Positions 7,454 to 14,622 of a stretch of 19,618 nt of DNA are shown here, in pieces. A model generated the notes under the pieces. It was not told the DNA's origin. It made no database searches and saw only the letters and a list, made by a program, of their open reading frames with translations. Numbering within the stretch: position 1 is the stretch's first letter; every line of letters begins with the position of its first letter. The DNA comes from Planctomycetota bacterium (GTDB lineage: Bacteria > Planctomycetota > Planctomycetia > Pirellulales > Lacipirellulaceae). The stretch covers positions 1-19,618 of the forward strand of contig JAADIN010000018.1 in the NCBI GenBank assembly GCA_013151315.1, read 5' to 3'. The position numbers and the translations under genes were made by a program.

Positions 7454-8281
7454 ATGACGATGCCCGTGTTGTCGATGAATGAAGTCACCACCTATCGGTG
7501 GTCTTTCGAGGAGGATATTCGAAATTTCGCTGCCGCGGGGTACGAAGGGATCGGCGTTTGGCGCCAGAAGTTGGCCGACTACGGCGAGGAAAAAGGCGTC
7601 GACCTGCTCGCCGAAAGCGGGCTTCGCGTGACCAGCCTGTTGTGGGCTGGAGGTTTTACCGGAAGCGACGGGCGAAATCAGCAGGAGGCGATCGAGGATG
7701 CCGAACATGCAATTCGACTGGCTGGTGCGATGAACGCCGGATGTTTGGTCGTCTATCCGGGCGGACGAAACCATCACACCTTTCGGCACGCAGATCGATT
7801 GCTACGCACGGCGATCGACCAGCTACTCGGACTGGCCGAGGCAGCGGAAGTGACCCTTGCCATCGAGCCGATGCATCCGGCGTGTGCGACCGAATGGACT
7901 TTTTTGACTGACATCGAAGCCACGATCTCGCTGATCGAGAGTTTTCAGTCGCCCCATTTGAAGCTCGTGTTCGACGCCTACCATTTTGGAGACGACCAAG
8001 CCGTGATTTCCAATCTCCGCGAGATCGTTCCCCACACGGCCCTCGTTCAGTTAGGAGACCGCCATAAGGCGCATGGAATCGATCAGGATCGATGTCTCTT
8101 GGGCAAAGGAAACGTGCCCCTTTCTCAGATCGTGCATAACTTGCTCGAGGCGGGCTACGAGGGCGATTTTGACATCGAGCTCGCCGGCGAAGACATCGAG
8201 TTCAGCGATTACCACCACCTACTCGAAATTTCTAAACTCGCCTTTGATCGCATGTTGGCTCCGGCCCTGCATGCCGAGTAG
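7454..8281 (+). CDS. Sugar phosphate isomerase/epimerase family protein (xylose isomerase-like TIM barrel)
   Basis: A 275-residue protein of the AP-endonuclease-2 / xylose-isomerase-like TIM-barrel superfamily. Candidate divalent-metal ligands occur in the expected order: E138 in AIEPMHP, D174 and H177 in LVFDAYH, H204 in GDRHKAHG, and E242 in FDIELAGED. The N-terminal strand pattern (AAAGYEGIGVW) is also typical. Members interconvert or epimerise ketoses and cyclitols, and some cleave DNA; no feature here fixes the substrate. AGGA seven bases before the ATG supports the start. It comes after a terminator and hairpin, and five bases before the ArfB-like gene, suggesting co-transcription with it. 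Cytoplasmic. Confidence 0.88.
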   Translation: MTMPVLSMNEVTTYRWSFEEDIRNFAAAGYEGIGVWRQKLADYGEEKGVDLLAESGLRVTSLLWAGGFTGSDGRNQQEAIEDAEHAIRLAGAMNAGCLVVYPGGRNHHTFRHADRLLRTAIDQLLGLAEAAEVTLAIEPMHPACATEWTFLTDIEATISLIESFQSPHLKLVFDAYHFGDDQAVISNLREIVPHTALVQLGDRHKAHGIDQDRCLLGKGNVPLSQIVHNLLEAGYEGDFDIELAGEDIEFSDYHHLLEISKLAFDRMLAPALHAE

Positions 8282-8286
8282 GTCTC

Positions 8287-8721
8287 ATGCCCCGTCCTTT
8301 GGTTATCAATTCGAAGATTCAAATCCCCGGCGCGGAAATCTCGCTCTCCTTTGCCCGCAGTGCAGGGCCAGGCGGGCAGAACGTCAACAAAGTCAACAGC
8401 AAGGCCGTGTTGCGTTGGAATGTCGCGAAGTCGACGCAGCTTTCCTACGCCGTGAAGTCACGACTCCTCGAGCGATTTTCTGGCCGCATCAATCAAGTGG
8501 GCGAACTCGTCTTGGCCAGCGACACCCATCGAGAGCAGCCTCGCAACGTGTCGGCTTGCTACGAAAGGCTCCGCCAACTGATCCTCTCGGTCCTGGTCGC
8601 ACCTCGGACGAGAATAAAAACACGGCCTTCCCGCGGTTCGGTCGAACGCCGCTTACAGAAAAAGCAGCAAATGTCGAAGCGAAAGCAGAACCGACGTTTT
8701 CGTCCTGGCAGCGAAGATTAG
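8287..8721 (+). CDS. arfB: ArfB/YaeJ-like peptide chain release factor domain protein (ribosome rescue)
   Basis: A 144-residue single-domain class I release-factor homologue. The catalytic GGQ (29-31) sits in SAGPGGQNVNKVNSKA, the usual context for peptidyl-tRNA hydrolysis. There are no codon-recognition domains, and the C-terminus is a strongly basic tail (from about residue 105, rich in R, K and Q) like the ArfB tail that enters the empty mRNA channel of stalled ribosomes. Length is close to the family's usual 135-145. It starts five bases after the isomerase stop, so the two are probably co-transcribed. Expected role: release of nascent chains from ribosomes stalled on truncated mRNA. The symbol is by family resemblance. 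Confidence 0.9.
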   Translation: MPRPLVINSKIQIPGAEISLSFARSAGPGGQNVNKVNSKAVLRWNVAKSTQLSYAVKSRLLERFSGRINQVGELVLASDTHREQPRNVSACYERLRQLILSVLVAPRTRIKTRPSRGSVERRLQKKQQMSKRKQNRRFRPGSED

Positions 8722-8732
8722 GCGACCAGAAC

Positions 8733-8790
8733 AACTTTCGAAATTACCAAGCGGTGCAAAGCCGAGGGATTGCAATCCCTCGGCTTTGCA
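8733..8790 (+). repeat. REP-like palindromic element, copy 2
   Basis: A perfect 36-bp palindrome at 8755-8790 (TGCAAAGCCGAGGGATTG plus its complement), preceded by the same 21-base flank type (AACTTTCGAAATTACC...) at 8733-8753. It begins 12 bases after the ArfB-like stop, in the same orientation as that gene. The stem core is identical to copy 1. Confidence 0.88.
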
Positions 8791-8923
8791 AGCGTGTCCC
8801 ACAAGCAGGGCATTTCGCAAGTTGCGCTAAGCCCAAAGCATTTAGGCCCTTGCATAGAACGCTCACTAGCACCCATAATTGCAAGCTCTCCCGCTCTGAA
8901 ATCTCAAATCCCAAATCCCAACC

Positions 8924-9826
8924 ATGCCCCTACTAGTCGTCGGCTCCGTCGCAATTGATAACGTCGAAACTCCTCAAGAGACCCGCGAAAATCTTCTCGG
9001 CGGTTCCGCCACTCATTTTTCCTACGCTGCCAGCTTTTTCACGAGCGTCCGCCTCGTCGGCGTCGTCGGTGCCGATTGGCCTCAAGAACACACCAAACTC
9101 CTGAGTGCCCGAGGTATCGACACTGCCGGCCTGCAAACCATCGCCGACGGAAAAACATTTACCTGGACAGGCCGCTATCACGACAACATGAACGATCGCG
9201 ACACGCTCGATGTCCAGCTCAACGTCTTTGGCGAGTTCGATCCCAAGCTGCCCGAAGACTACACTCGAGCCAAATACGTCTTCCTCGCCAACGGCGTACC
9301 GGCAGTGCAAATGAAAGTTCTCTCGCAAGTTCCCGGGCGACGCTTGGCCGTCGCCGACACGATGGATCTCTGGATCAACACCGCACGAGAAGATCTCGAC
9401 CAATTGCTAGGTCAACTCGATGGCCTCGTGCTCAACGACAGCGAAGCCAAACTCCTCACCGGCACCGAAAACCTAGCCCTGGCCGGCCACAAGGTACGCG
9501 ACATGGGCCCCAAGTTCGTGGTCATTAAAAAAGGCGAACACGGAGCGATGTTCTTCAGCGAACACGAAACCTACGTCCTCCCCGCGTTTCCCACCGAAAA
9601 AGTGATCGACCCCACCGGAGCTGGCGACAGTTTTGCAGGCGGAATGATGGGCTACTTAGCCGAGCAAGACAATTTTGAGCCCAAGACCCTCAAAACGTCC
9701 CTAGCCTACGGCACTGTGGTCGCCAGCTTCAATGTCGAAGGATTCGGCCTTGAGCGGATGCAAGAGATCTCCCGCGAAGACATCGACAGCCGAATGAAAG
9801 CCTACCGCCAGATGCTCAGCTTTTAA
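8924..9826 (+). CDS. PfkB family carbohydrate/nucleoside kinase
   Basis: A 300-residue kinase of the ribokinase/PfkB family. The N-terminal substrate-binding glycine motif is seen as NLLGGSATHFSYAAS (23-37). The C-terminal signature is DPTGAGDSFAGG at 229-240, whose GAGD forms the anion hole and whose D235 is the expected catalytic base. Length and motif spacing are normal. Such enzymes phosphorylate a hydroxymethyl group of sugars, sugar phosphates or nucleosides with ATP; the substrate cannot be read from the sequence. The N-terminus (MPLLVVGSVAID) begins directly with the first beta strand, supporting the ATG at 8924, though no ribosome-binding site is evident. The leader carries a low-complexity AAATCTCAAATCCC tract. 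It is followed three bases later by palindrome copy 3. Confidence 0.9.
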   Translation: MPLLVVGSVAIDNVETPQETRENLLGGSATHFSYAASFFTSVRLVGVVGADWPQEHTKLLSARGIDTAGLQTIADGKTFTWTGRYHDNMNDRDTLDVQLNVFGEFDPKLPEDYTRAKYVFLANGVPAVQMKVLSQVPGRRLAVADTMDLWINTAREDLDQLLGQLDGLVLNDSEAKLLTGTENLALAGHKVRDMGPKFVVIKKGEHGAMFFSEHETYVLPAFPTEKVIDPTGAGDSFAGGMMGYLAEQDNFEPKTLKTSLAYGTVVASFNVEGFGLERMQEISREDIDSRMKAYRQMLSF

Positions 9827-9828
9827 GC

Positions 9829-9883
9829 AATTTCCAAAATCACAAGCCCGCGCAAATCCGAGAGGTTGCAACCCCTCGGCTTT
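9829..9883 (+). repeat. REP-like palindromic element, copy 3 (degenerate)
   Basis: The palindrome at 9854-9883 has 15-base arms with two mismatches relative to perfect pairing (AAATCCGAGAGGTTG and CAACCCCTCGGCTTT). It is preceded by the shared flank (AATTTCCAAAATCAC...) at 9829-9849 and followed by AAAGCGTGCCC, matching the AAGCGTGTCCC after copy 2. It starts three bases after the PfkB-kinase stop codon. Confidence 0.78.
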
Positions 9884-9911
9884 CAAAGCGTGCCCTTCCG
9901 CGTTGCTCCCC

Positions 9912-10481
9912 ATGTCCAAATCTCGCATCTTCATCGCCGTTGCCATTTCCAAGGAGATGCAACAATACGCCAAGCAGGCGATCGGCATCCTCCGTCCGTT
10001 GGCCGACAACATCAAATGGGTCTCGCCAGAAAATCTGCACTGGACCTTGCAGTTCCTCGGCGAGGTCGACGATACCCAGCTCCACACCGTCTGTCGGAGC
10101 GTCGGCGAGGCAGCCGCCGAGCAAGAACTGTTTTCGCTCTCCGCGCGCGGCGTCGGTGCTTTTCCTTCGATCGAACAACCTCGCACCCTCTGGCTAGGCG
10201 CAGAAGAAGGTCGCGACCAACTCCTCCAGTTACAAGACCGCATTGAAGCCGCCATGGCCGATCTCGGTTTTCGCCCCGAACGAAGAACTTTCGTTCCCCA
10301 CCTAATGCTGGGTCGCATCGGCAGCGGAAGACACGGCGGCACCCTCCTCGCCGAGCGCCTCGCTAAAATGCCCGACTTCGAAGGCGGAATCACCCCTGTC
10401 GACGAAGTCACGATCTTCGCCAGCGAACCGAGCCGCGACGGCCCAACCTACCACATCGTCTCCCACGCCCCGCTTGCCTAA
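9912..10481 (+). CDS. thpR: ThpR-like RNA 2',3'-cyclic phosphodiesterase (2H phosphoesterase)
   Basis: A 189-residue protein of the LigT/ThpR 2H family, which hydrolyses 2',3'-cyclic phosphates on RNA ends. Fold landmarks are clear: RIFIAVAIS at 5-13, the first catalytic motif HWTLQFLG at 43-50 (H43, T45), an LGAEEGRDQLLQL helix region, and the second motif at 130-135. Odd: the second motif reads HLMLGR, with Met132 where the family has Thr or Ser, so one side of the catalytic pair is altered; activity may be changed. The start at ATG 9912 is chosen over an in-frame TTG at 9903. It follows palindrome copy 3 and is co-directional with the PfkB kinase. The symbol is by family resemblance. Confidence 0.85.
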   Translation: MSKSRIFIAVAISKEMQQYAKQAIGILRPLADNIKWVSPENLHWTLQFLGEVDDTQLHTVCRSVGEAAAEQELFSLSARGVGAFPSIEQPRTLWLGAEEGRDQLLQLQDRIEAAMADLGFRPERRTFVPHLMLGRIGSGRHGGTLLAERLAKMPDFEGGITPVDEVTIFASEPSRDGPTYHIVSHAPLA

Positions 10482-10579
10482 GTGCGATGGCCAATGACAA
10501 ATGACTATTACCTAATGACAAATACTTTGCTTTCGTTCATTGAGTGACACGAATTTTCCGAATGGTCCCACGCCCTATC

Positions 10580-11104
10580 ATGCCTCCCTCCTCTTCTATT
10601 GCACTGATTGGCTATCGGGGTACCGGCAAGACGACCGTGGCGCAGCTCCTGGCATCTCGATGGGATTACGATTGGGTCGATGCGGATGTCGAGATCGAGC
10701 TTCAAGCCGGGAAGTCGATTACGGAGATATTTGACGAGTCGGGCGAAGAGACATTTCGTGATCTCGAAGCCGAAGTGGTTGCCAAGCTTTGCCAGCGAGA
10801 GCGGACCGTCGTTGCGTTGGGGGGAGGGGCCATTTTGCGGCAGGAAAACCGGAAATGTCTTGCCAGTTGCTCGTCGGTGGTCTGGCTGAAGGCTTCGCCC
10901 GAGGTGATCGCAGAACGTCTGCTCGGCGATCCAACCACCTCGGCGCGCCGTCCTAACCTGACTAACCACGGCGGCCGGACCGAAATTGACAACTTGCTGC
11001 GTCAGCGGGAACCAATTTATCGGACATGTGCTACGCTTGAAGTCGATACGGATAACAGGTCACCGGCCGAGATTGTCGACGAAATTTTTGAAGCGATTAG
11101 CTAA
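10580..11104 (+). CDS. aroK: Shikimate kinase
   Basis: A 174-residue P-loop kinase of aromatic amino-acid biosynthesis: shikimate plus ATP gives shikimate 3-phosphate. Seen: Walker A GYRGTGKT at 11-18, the shikimate/Mg site DADVE (D34, D36), FRDLE with R60 and E63, the ALGGGA loop at 79-84, the LID arginine in ARRPN (R124), and the adenine-side REPIYR at 143-148. Length is normal for AroK. The start is uncertain: ATG 10580 gives the usual short N-terminus, while ATG 10562 and GTG 10544 are in frame and none has a clear ribosome-binding site. It is followed 12 bases later by the prepilin peptidase gene, suggesting a shared transcript. Cytoplasmic. Confidence 0.93.
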   Translation: MPPSSSIALIGYRGTGKTTVAQLLASRWDYDWVDADVEIELQAGKSITEIFDESGEETFRDLEAEVVAKLCQRERTVVALGGGAILRQENRKCLASCSSVVWLKASPEVIAERLLGDPTTSARRPNLTNHGGRTEIDNLLRQREPIYRTCATLEVDTDNRSPAEIVDEIFEAIS

Positions 11105-11116
11105 CCGCTAAATTTT

Positions 11117-12457
11117 ATGCCACAACTTTTTGCGTTACCGCTGTCGATTCGCATGTCGCTGGTCTTCTTGGCAGGAACGGCACTCGGGTCGCTAATCAAC
11201 TGGGCCATCTATCGGTTGGCTTGGAATCCTCGCGAGATTTCGCCCTGGGGGCCCCGCCCGGCAAAAGCTCCAGCTCGCAAGACTTCCGATCGAATTCCAG
11301 TTCTGGGTTGGTTGGGGCTGCGGCGCGAACATGCCATTCATGGCCGTGGGTTTTGGGTTCGACCTCTGATGATTGAGCTTGCGATGGGGCTGGGACTTGC
11401 TTTGCTCTATTGGTGGGAAGTGGATCAGCAGGGGCTTGTTTCGCGACAAGTCGCGGCGCTGCTTCCGGGGGCGATCGTCGTGCCACGGGTTTCTGAGGGG
11501 ATCACGCACGCTGTTTTTTTTAGTCATGTGCTACTCATCTGCCTGATGGTTGCGGCGAGCTTCATCGATATCGACGAAAAAATAATTCCCGACGAAATTA
11601 CCATTCCCGGCACACTGCTCGGGCTGCTGCTGGCCACGTTGTTGCCGATGAGCTTGCTGCCGCACATCGCGGTTCGCGCCGTGCCGCCAGCGGTCGGAGA
11701 AGTGGTGATCGAAGCGGGCGACGTTGCCTTGTATGCCGAGCCGATGACGGCCGCAGCGCCGAACCTCTGGCCCAAGTCGCTTGAAGGTTGGCCAGCGTTG
11801 GCGCTCGCCCAAGCCTGTTGGTGGCTTTGGTGTTTTGCGCTAACGCCAAGAATTTGGCGTGGACGTCACGGCCCAGCCCGAGCGCTAAGCCTCATCTTCC
11901 GTCGCGTCGTACAAGAACTCACGCACCCTCCGCTTGCCGTTTTCGCATGGCCCGGCAGCCTAGCAATCGCCGCAGTTTGGTGGTGGGGCGAAGCTGCCTG
12001 GATCGGGTTGCTCAGCGCTCTTGTTGGCATGGTCATCGCGGGCGGCATGGTTTGGGCAGTGCGCATCGTGGGCAGCGCCGCACTGCGGCGCGAGGCAATG
12101 GGCTTCGGCGACGTGACGTTGATGATGATGGTCGGCACGTTCCTCGGTTGGCAGGCGGGCGTCGTGATTTTTTTCATCGCGCCCTTTGCTGGCTTGGTGG
12201 TCGGCGTGGCGCAAATGATCTTTAGCCGCGACGACGTGATCCCTTACGGCCCTTTTCTTTGCCTTGGCTCTTTGGCCGTCGCGGTGCGTTGGCCCAGTTT
12301 TTGGAGCTTGAATTTTCAAGACGTCTTCCAGCACGGCGGCCTCATCGCCGTAGTTCTGGCGGTTAGTTTTGTGATGTTGGGCGTGATGCTGGCCATCTGG
12401 CAGCAGATCAAAATGTGGTTATTTCCTTACGATGATGACGAAGACGAAGAGTCATGA
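11117..12457 (+). CDS. Type IV prepilin peptidase (A24 family), cysteine-free N-terminal domain, enlarged
   Basis: A 446-residue polytopic membrane aspartyl protease that would cleave leader peptides of type IV pilin or pseudopilin precursors. The N-terminal domain is recognisable (GSLINWAIYRL at 24-34, DRIPVLGWLGLR at 58-69, GRGFWVRPLMIEL at 76-88). The catalytic aspartates are D151 in SFIDIDEKIIPDEIT and D332 in AMGFGDVTLM. Odd points: the four zinc-binding cysteines of PilD/XcpA are absent, and about 110 residues lie between the two catalytic blocks (about 180-290) beyond the usual core, giving a protein much longer than the common 250-290. The C-terminus is acidic (DDDEDEES). The Cys loss affects the domain linked to N-methylation in PilD, so a peptidase without the methyltransferase role is possible (inference). 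The stop overlaps the next start as ATGA. Confidence 0.88.
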   Translation: MPQLFALPLSIRMSLVFLAGTALGSLINWAIYRLAWNPREISPWGPRPAKAPARKTSDRIPVLGWLGLRREHAIHGRGFWVRPLMIELAMGLGLALLYWWEVDQQGLVSRQVAALLPGAIVVPRVSEGITHAVFFSHVLLICLMVAASFIDIDEKIIPDEITIPGTLLGLLLATLLPMSLLPHIAVRAVPPAVGEVVIEAGDVALYAEPMTAAAPNLWPKSLEGWPALALAQACWWLWCFALTPRIWRGRHGPARALSLIFRRVVQELTHPPLAVFAWPGSLAIAAVWWWGEAAWIGLLSALVGMVIAGGMVWAVRIVGSAALRREAMGFGDVTLMMMVGTFLGWQAGVVIFFIAPFAGLVVGVAQMIFSRDDVIPYGPFLCLGSLAVAVRWPSFWSLNFQDVFQHGGLIAVVLAVSFVMLGVMLAIWQQIKMWLFPYDDDEDEES

Positions 12458-12945
12458 GTAAAAAGCCTTGGCAAACTTTCGACGACTGGCACGCCGCCCA
12501 CGGCGCGATTCGCTCGCGACGCTATGGCGTAATCGAAACCTTGGCCGGCCGATTCGTTGCGATTTACTTTCGCCCTTGGCCCAAATTGCTCTCTTGGCCT
12601 GAAATTTGGCCTGTCGGTTCGAGCTATCATGCTCGTGGCCAAGCCGACCGGTGCCTGCTCTATTTCAATCAGCCGATGGGACATTCGAATTTTCTAGCAC
12701 TGAAATATCTCGTCTCGACCGCAGGAACGTCTTCGGCGACGGTGCTTGCAGCGATGACGATGCTCGACGCGGTTGCCGAAATCAAGCGGAGCGACGCGAT
12801 TCTATGCGACGTGGCCAACGCTCGTTTTTCTGATCGCCTCATTCGCCGCATGGGCTGGCAGTCGCACAAGCCGCAGCGCTGGCATCGAAACTACATCAAA
12901 CGTTTTTATGGCGTTTTTCCGGAGCTTCGTTTGCCGCTGCACTAG
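12454..12945 (+). CDS. Conserved-looking protein of unknown function, translationally coupled to the prepilin peptidase
   Basis: A 163-residue basic, tryptophan-rich protein without signal peptide or membrane segment; no family recognised with confidence. The C-terminal third (ILCDVANARFSDRLIRRMGW, then QRWHRNYIKRFYG) resembles the end of GNAT acetyltransferases, where an N-x-R-x-x-x-L-x-x-x-x-G-W/F segment follows a beta strand, but no acetyl-CoA loop (Q/R-x-x-G-x-G/A) is seen. Its ATG overlaps the stop of the prepilin peptidase gene (ATGA), so it is very likely co-translated with it. Its stop overlaps the stop of the convergent coiled-coil gene within a CTAG. A role linked to pilus/secretion processing is only suggested by the coupling. 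Confidence 0.8.
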   Translation: MSKKPWQTFDDWHAAHGAIRSRRYGVIETLAGRFVAIYFRPWPKLLSWPEIWPVGSSYHARGQADRCLLYFNQPMGHSNFLALKYLVSTAGTSSATVLAAMTMLDAVAEIKRSDAILCDVANARFSDRLIRRMGWQSHKPQRWHRNYIKRFYGVFPELRLPLH

Positions 12946-14345
12946 TAGCTAGGCTGGGGCTTGCGAGGACGGAAAATATTCGCCCTGGGGTCGGAGCGGA
13001 CCGGCTTGTAATTTTCTTCGGGTCTGGCTGGGAAATCGGTGGACCGCGCGCCGGAACCTAGCTTCACCACGCGCCGATCGGATTGCCATCCCATCAGGAT
13101 TAAGAATTCGTTGAGCGTTTTGGTTTCGATACCTAAGGTAGTGGCCTCTTCGCTCATCTTCTCCCAAGCGATACGCAGGTCGCCTTGTCGCGCATCCGAA
13201 GGATGCGTGCCGAGGATTAAGTAACGGGTATCGACAGTCATCTTGCCATCAATCGTGCCGCTTTGGCCAGGCACCGCATCGACCTTGCCATTGTTGAGGG
13301 TAATGATTCTCTTGAGTTGTTCGATGTCGCTTCGGCCATCGTCGTCGAAATCGATCATCCCCGTGATCGCAAAGCCGACCTGCCGGCCACGGTTCCAAAC
13401 TTGGCTGTAGATTTTGTCCCCCGACATCAAAGGCCGGATCGCCCGATCGTCGGTGATCGTCGCTTCGGCCATGTGGTCGCTTAGAATTCGGGTAATCTCG
13501 ATGCTGCCTTTGCGCTCGGCACTGAGCGCGTCGTTTTGATCTCCGTCGTAGACACTAAAAGTGACTTGTGGCCGTAAGTTGTCCGCCTCGCCAATATTGA
13601 TCCAAACGGTACGGTTTCGTTGATTCACATAGCGAATCACGCCATCGGCCGGCTGGGCGAAGGGATCGGGGTCCAACTGATTGGTTTTTAATATTTCGGT
13701 GACTCGTTCCAGCTTGACAATTTTCTCGTTCAACGAGGTTTGCACGGTGGCGTTCTTTGCCGCGGCTTCGTCGATTGCGTTTCGTTTTTCTTCAAGCTGC
13801 GCTGCGATTTCTTCTTTGGCGACATTGATCTCTTCATACTGCTTTCCAAACTTGGTCCGTTCGCTGGCAGCATCCGCCTCCACCTGCTCCATTTTCTTGC
13901 GAAATTCGACGATCTGCTTGTCTTTCTCTTTTTCGGTAGCCAACAGACGCTGCTTGAGATTCTTCGCTTCGCTTTTGGCGTTGCCTTCGCTCTGAGCCAG
14001 TTTGCGATTTTCTTCAGAGATGTTCTGCAGAATCGTTCGATAGAAACGGCTATTCTCATCGAAGGTGCTGCCCATGCTCGTCATGTCTTCAGTAAACGAT
14101 TTTTGCAGCGTCTCGAAATTATCGGCTTCTTGAAATCCCATCCATATTTTGTATTTGTTGGCTTCGTTCTGGAGACCCGCTTGAGCGCTGGTTGCCTCTT
14201 GGGCGCGGGTGGACGCTTGAGTAGCGCGCGCTTCGGCCGTCTTCTTGGCGTTGTTGGTGAGGACTAAAAATACAAACAACAAGATCACCACGATCGCCAG
14301 AGAGATAACCGAGATCTGAAGCGTTTGATTGTCTCGAGATGCCAT
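12942..14345 (-). CDS. Membrane-anchored coiled-coil protein with FlgT-C-like and BRCT-like C-terminal domains
   Basis: A 467-residue protein. A short N-terminus is followed by one membrane helix (about 11-29), then a long charged coiled coil, strongest at about 105-222 and rich in E, K, Q and A. Residues 234-318 look like a small beta barrel of the FlgT C-terminal type (DGVIRYV, VWINIG, VTFSVY, GSIEITRI, SGDKIYSQV). Residues 321-420 resemble a BRCT domain: FAITGM, DIEQLKRIITLNNGKV, TRYLILG, then EEATTLGIETKTLNEFLILM, matching in order the strand-loop, helix, Gly turn, Thr-x-Tyr strand and final helix of that fold. The tail is basic and Pro-rich. No named family recognised; domain calls are by eye. 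The anchor would most simply leave the bulk on the far side of the membrane, which is odd for BRCT. Convergent with its left neighbour. GAAGG precedes the ATG. Confidence 0.85.
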   Translation of the reverse strand: MASRDNQTLQISVISLAIVVILLFVFLVLTNNAKKTAEARATQASTRAQEATSAQAGLQNEANKYKIWMGFQEADNFETLQKSFTEDMTSMGSTFDENSRFYRTILQNISEENRKLAQSEGNAKSEAKNLKQRLLATEKEKDKQIVEFRKKMEQVEADAASERTKFGKQYEEINVAKEEIAAQLEEKRNAIDEAAAKNATVQTSLNEKIVKLERVTEILKTNQLDPDPFAQPADGVIRYVNQRNRTVWINIGEADNLRPQVTFSVYDGDQNDALSAERKGSIEITRILSDHMAEATITDDRAIRPLMSGDKIYSQVWNRGRQVGFAITGMIDFDDDGRSDIEQLKRIITLNNGKVDAVPGQSGTIDGKMTVDTRYLILGTHPSDARQGDLRIAWEKMSEEATTLGIETKTLNEFLILMGWQSDRRVVKLGSGARSTDFPARPEENYKPVRSDPRANIFRPRKPQPSY

Positions 14346-14354
14346 GGGACCTTC

Positions 14355-14402
14355 AGTAGATTAGAGATTTGGCAGATTGGGAATTTAGGATTTGGAATTT
14401 GG
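14355..14402. repeat. Low-complexity GATTTGG/GGAATTT tract
   Basis: Imperfect tandem words of the ATTTGGGATTT type upstream of the coiled-coil gene. Its complement-like counterpart AAATTCCCAAATC lies at about 14528-14540, so the two can pair. Similar tracts occur at about 8898-8920 and 15305-15330. These look like dispersed intergenic low-complexity sequence. Confidence 0.5.
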
Positions 14403-14471
14403 CGGTAAGGTCAACGATTCGCCCTAAGTCGAGTTTAATTGCGGGTTTAGGGCATGTCAAGAAAAGGAGAG

Positions 14472-14567
14472 AGGCGGTAGACTTGAGGCCGTAGGTACTG
14501 TGACTCATCTCGCCCTCAAAATCAGAAATTCCCAAATCAAAAATCCCGCATCTTCCCGACAACCGGC
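14472..14567. repeat. Direct repeat copy A, left flank of toxin-antitoxin cassette
   Basis: Begins AGGCGGTAGACTTGAGGC and ends CCGCATCTTCCCGACAACCGGC-like. It is paired with copy B at 15253-15353 in the same orientation: the first 23 bases differ at one position, the last 22 at two, and the middle is diverged apart from an AATCAGAAAT block. The toxin gene's promoter begins immediately after its end. Confidence 0.72.
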
Positions 14568-14596
14568 TTGATTCGACGGCAGAGGGGTTGTATTAT
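14568..14596 (+). promoter_or_regulatory. Promoter of the toxin-antitoxin pair
   Basis: TTGATT (14568-14573) and TATTAT (14591-14596) with a 17-base spacer, 26 bases before the toxin ATG. It lies immediately after direct repeat A. Confidence 0.55.
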
Positions 14597-14608
14597 AAGT
14601 CAATGCTC

Positions 14609-14613
14609 AGGAG
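14609..14613 (+). promoter_or_regulatory. Ribosome-binding site deciding the toxin start
   Basis: AGGAG, nine bases before the ATG at 14623. An in-frame TTG at 14617 is only three bases away and is therefore rejected. Confidence 0.65.
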
Positions 14614-14622
14614 TGTTTGCCT

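Noticed and set aside
8073..8936. Plus-strand frame of 287 codons spanning several genes
   Set aside because: It overlaps the isomerase, ArfB-like and PfkB genes out of frame and reads through the palindrome; no protein features.
9701..10411. Minus-strand frame of 236 codons
   Set aside because: It is antisense to the PfkB and ThpR-like genes and contains the translated palindrome; low-complexity Ser/Arg composition.
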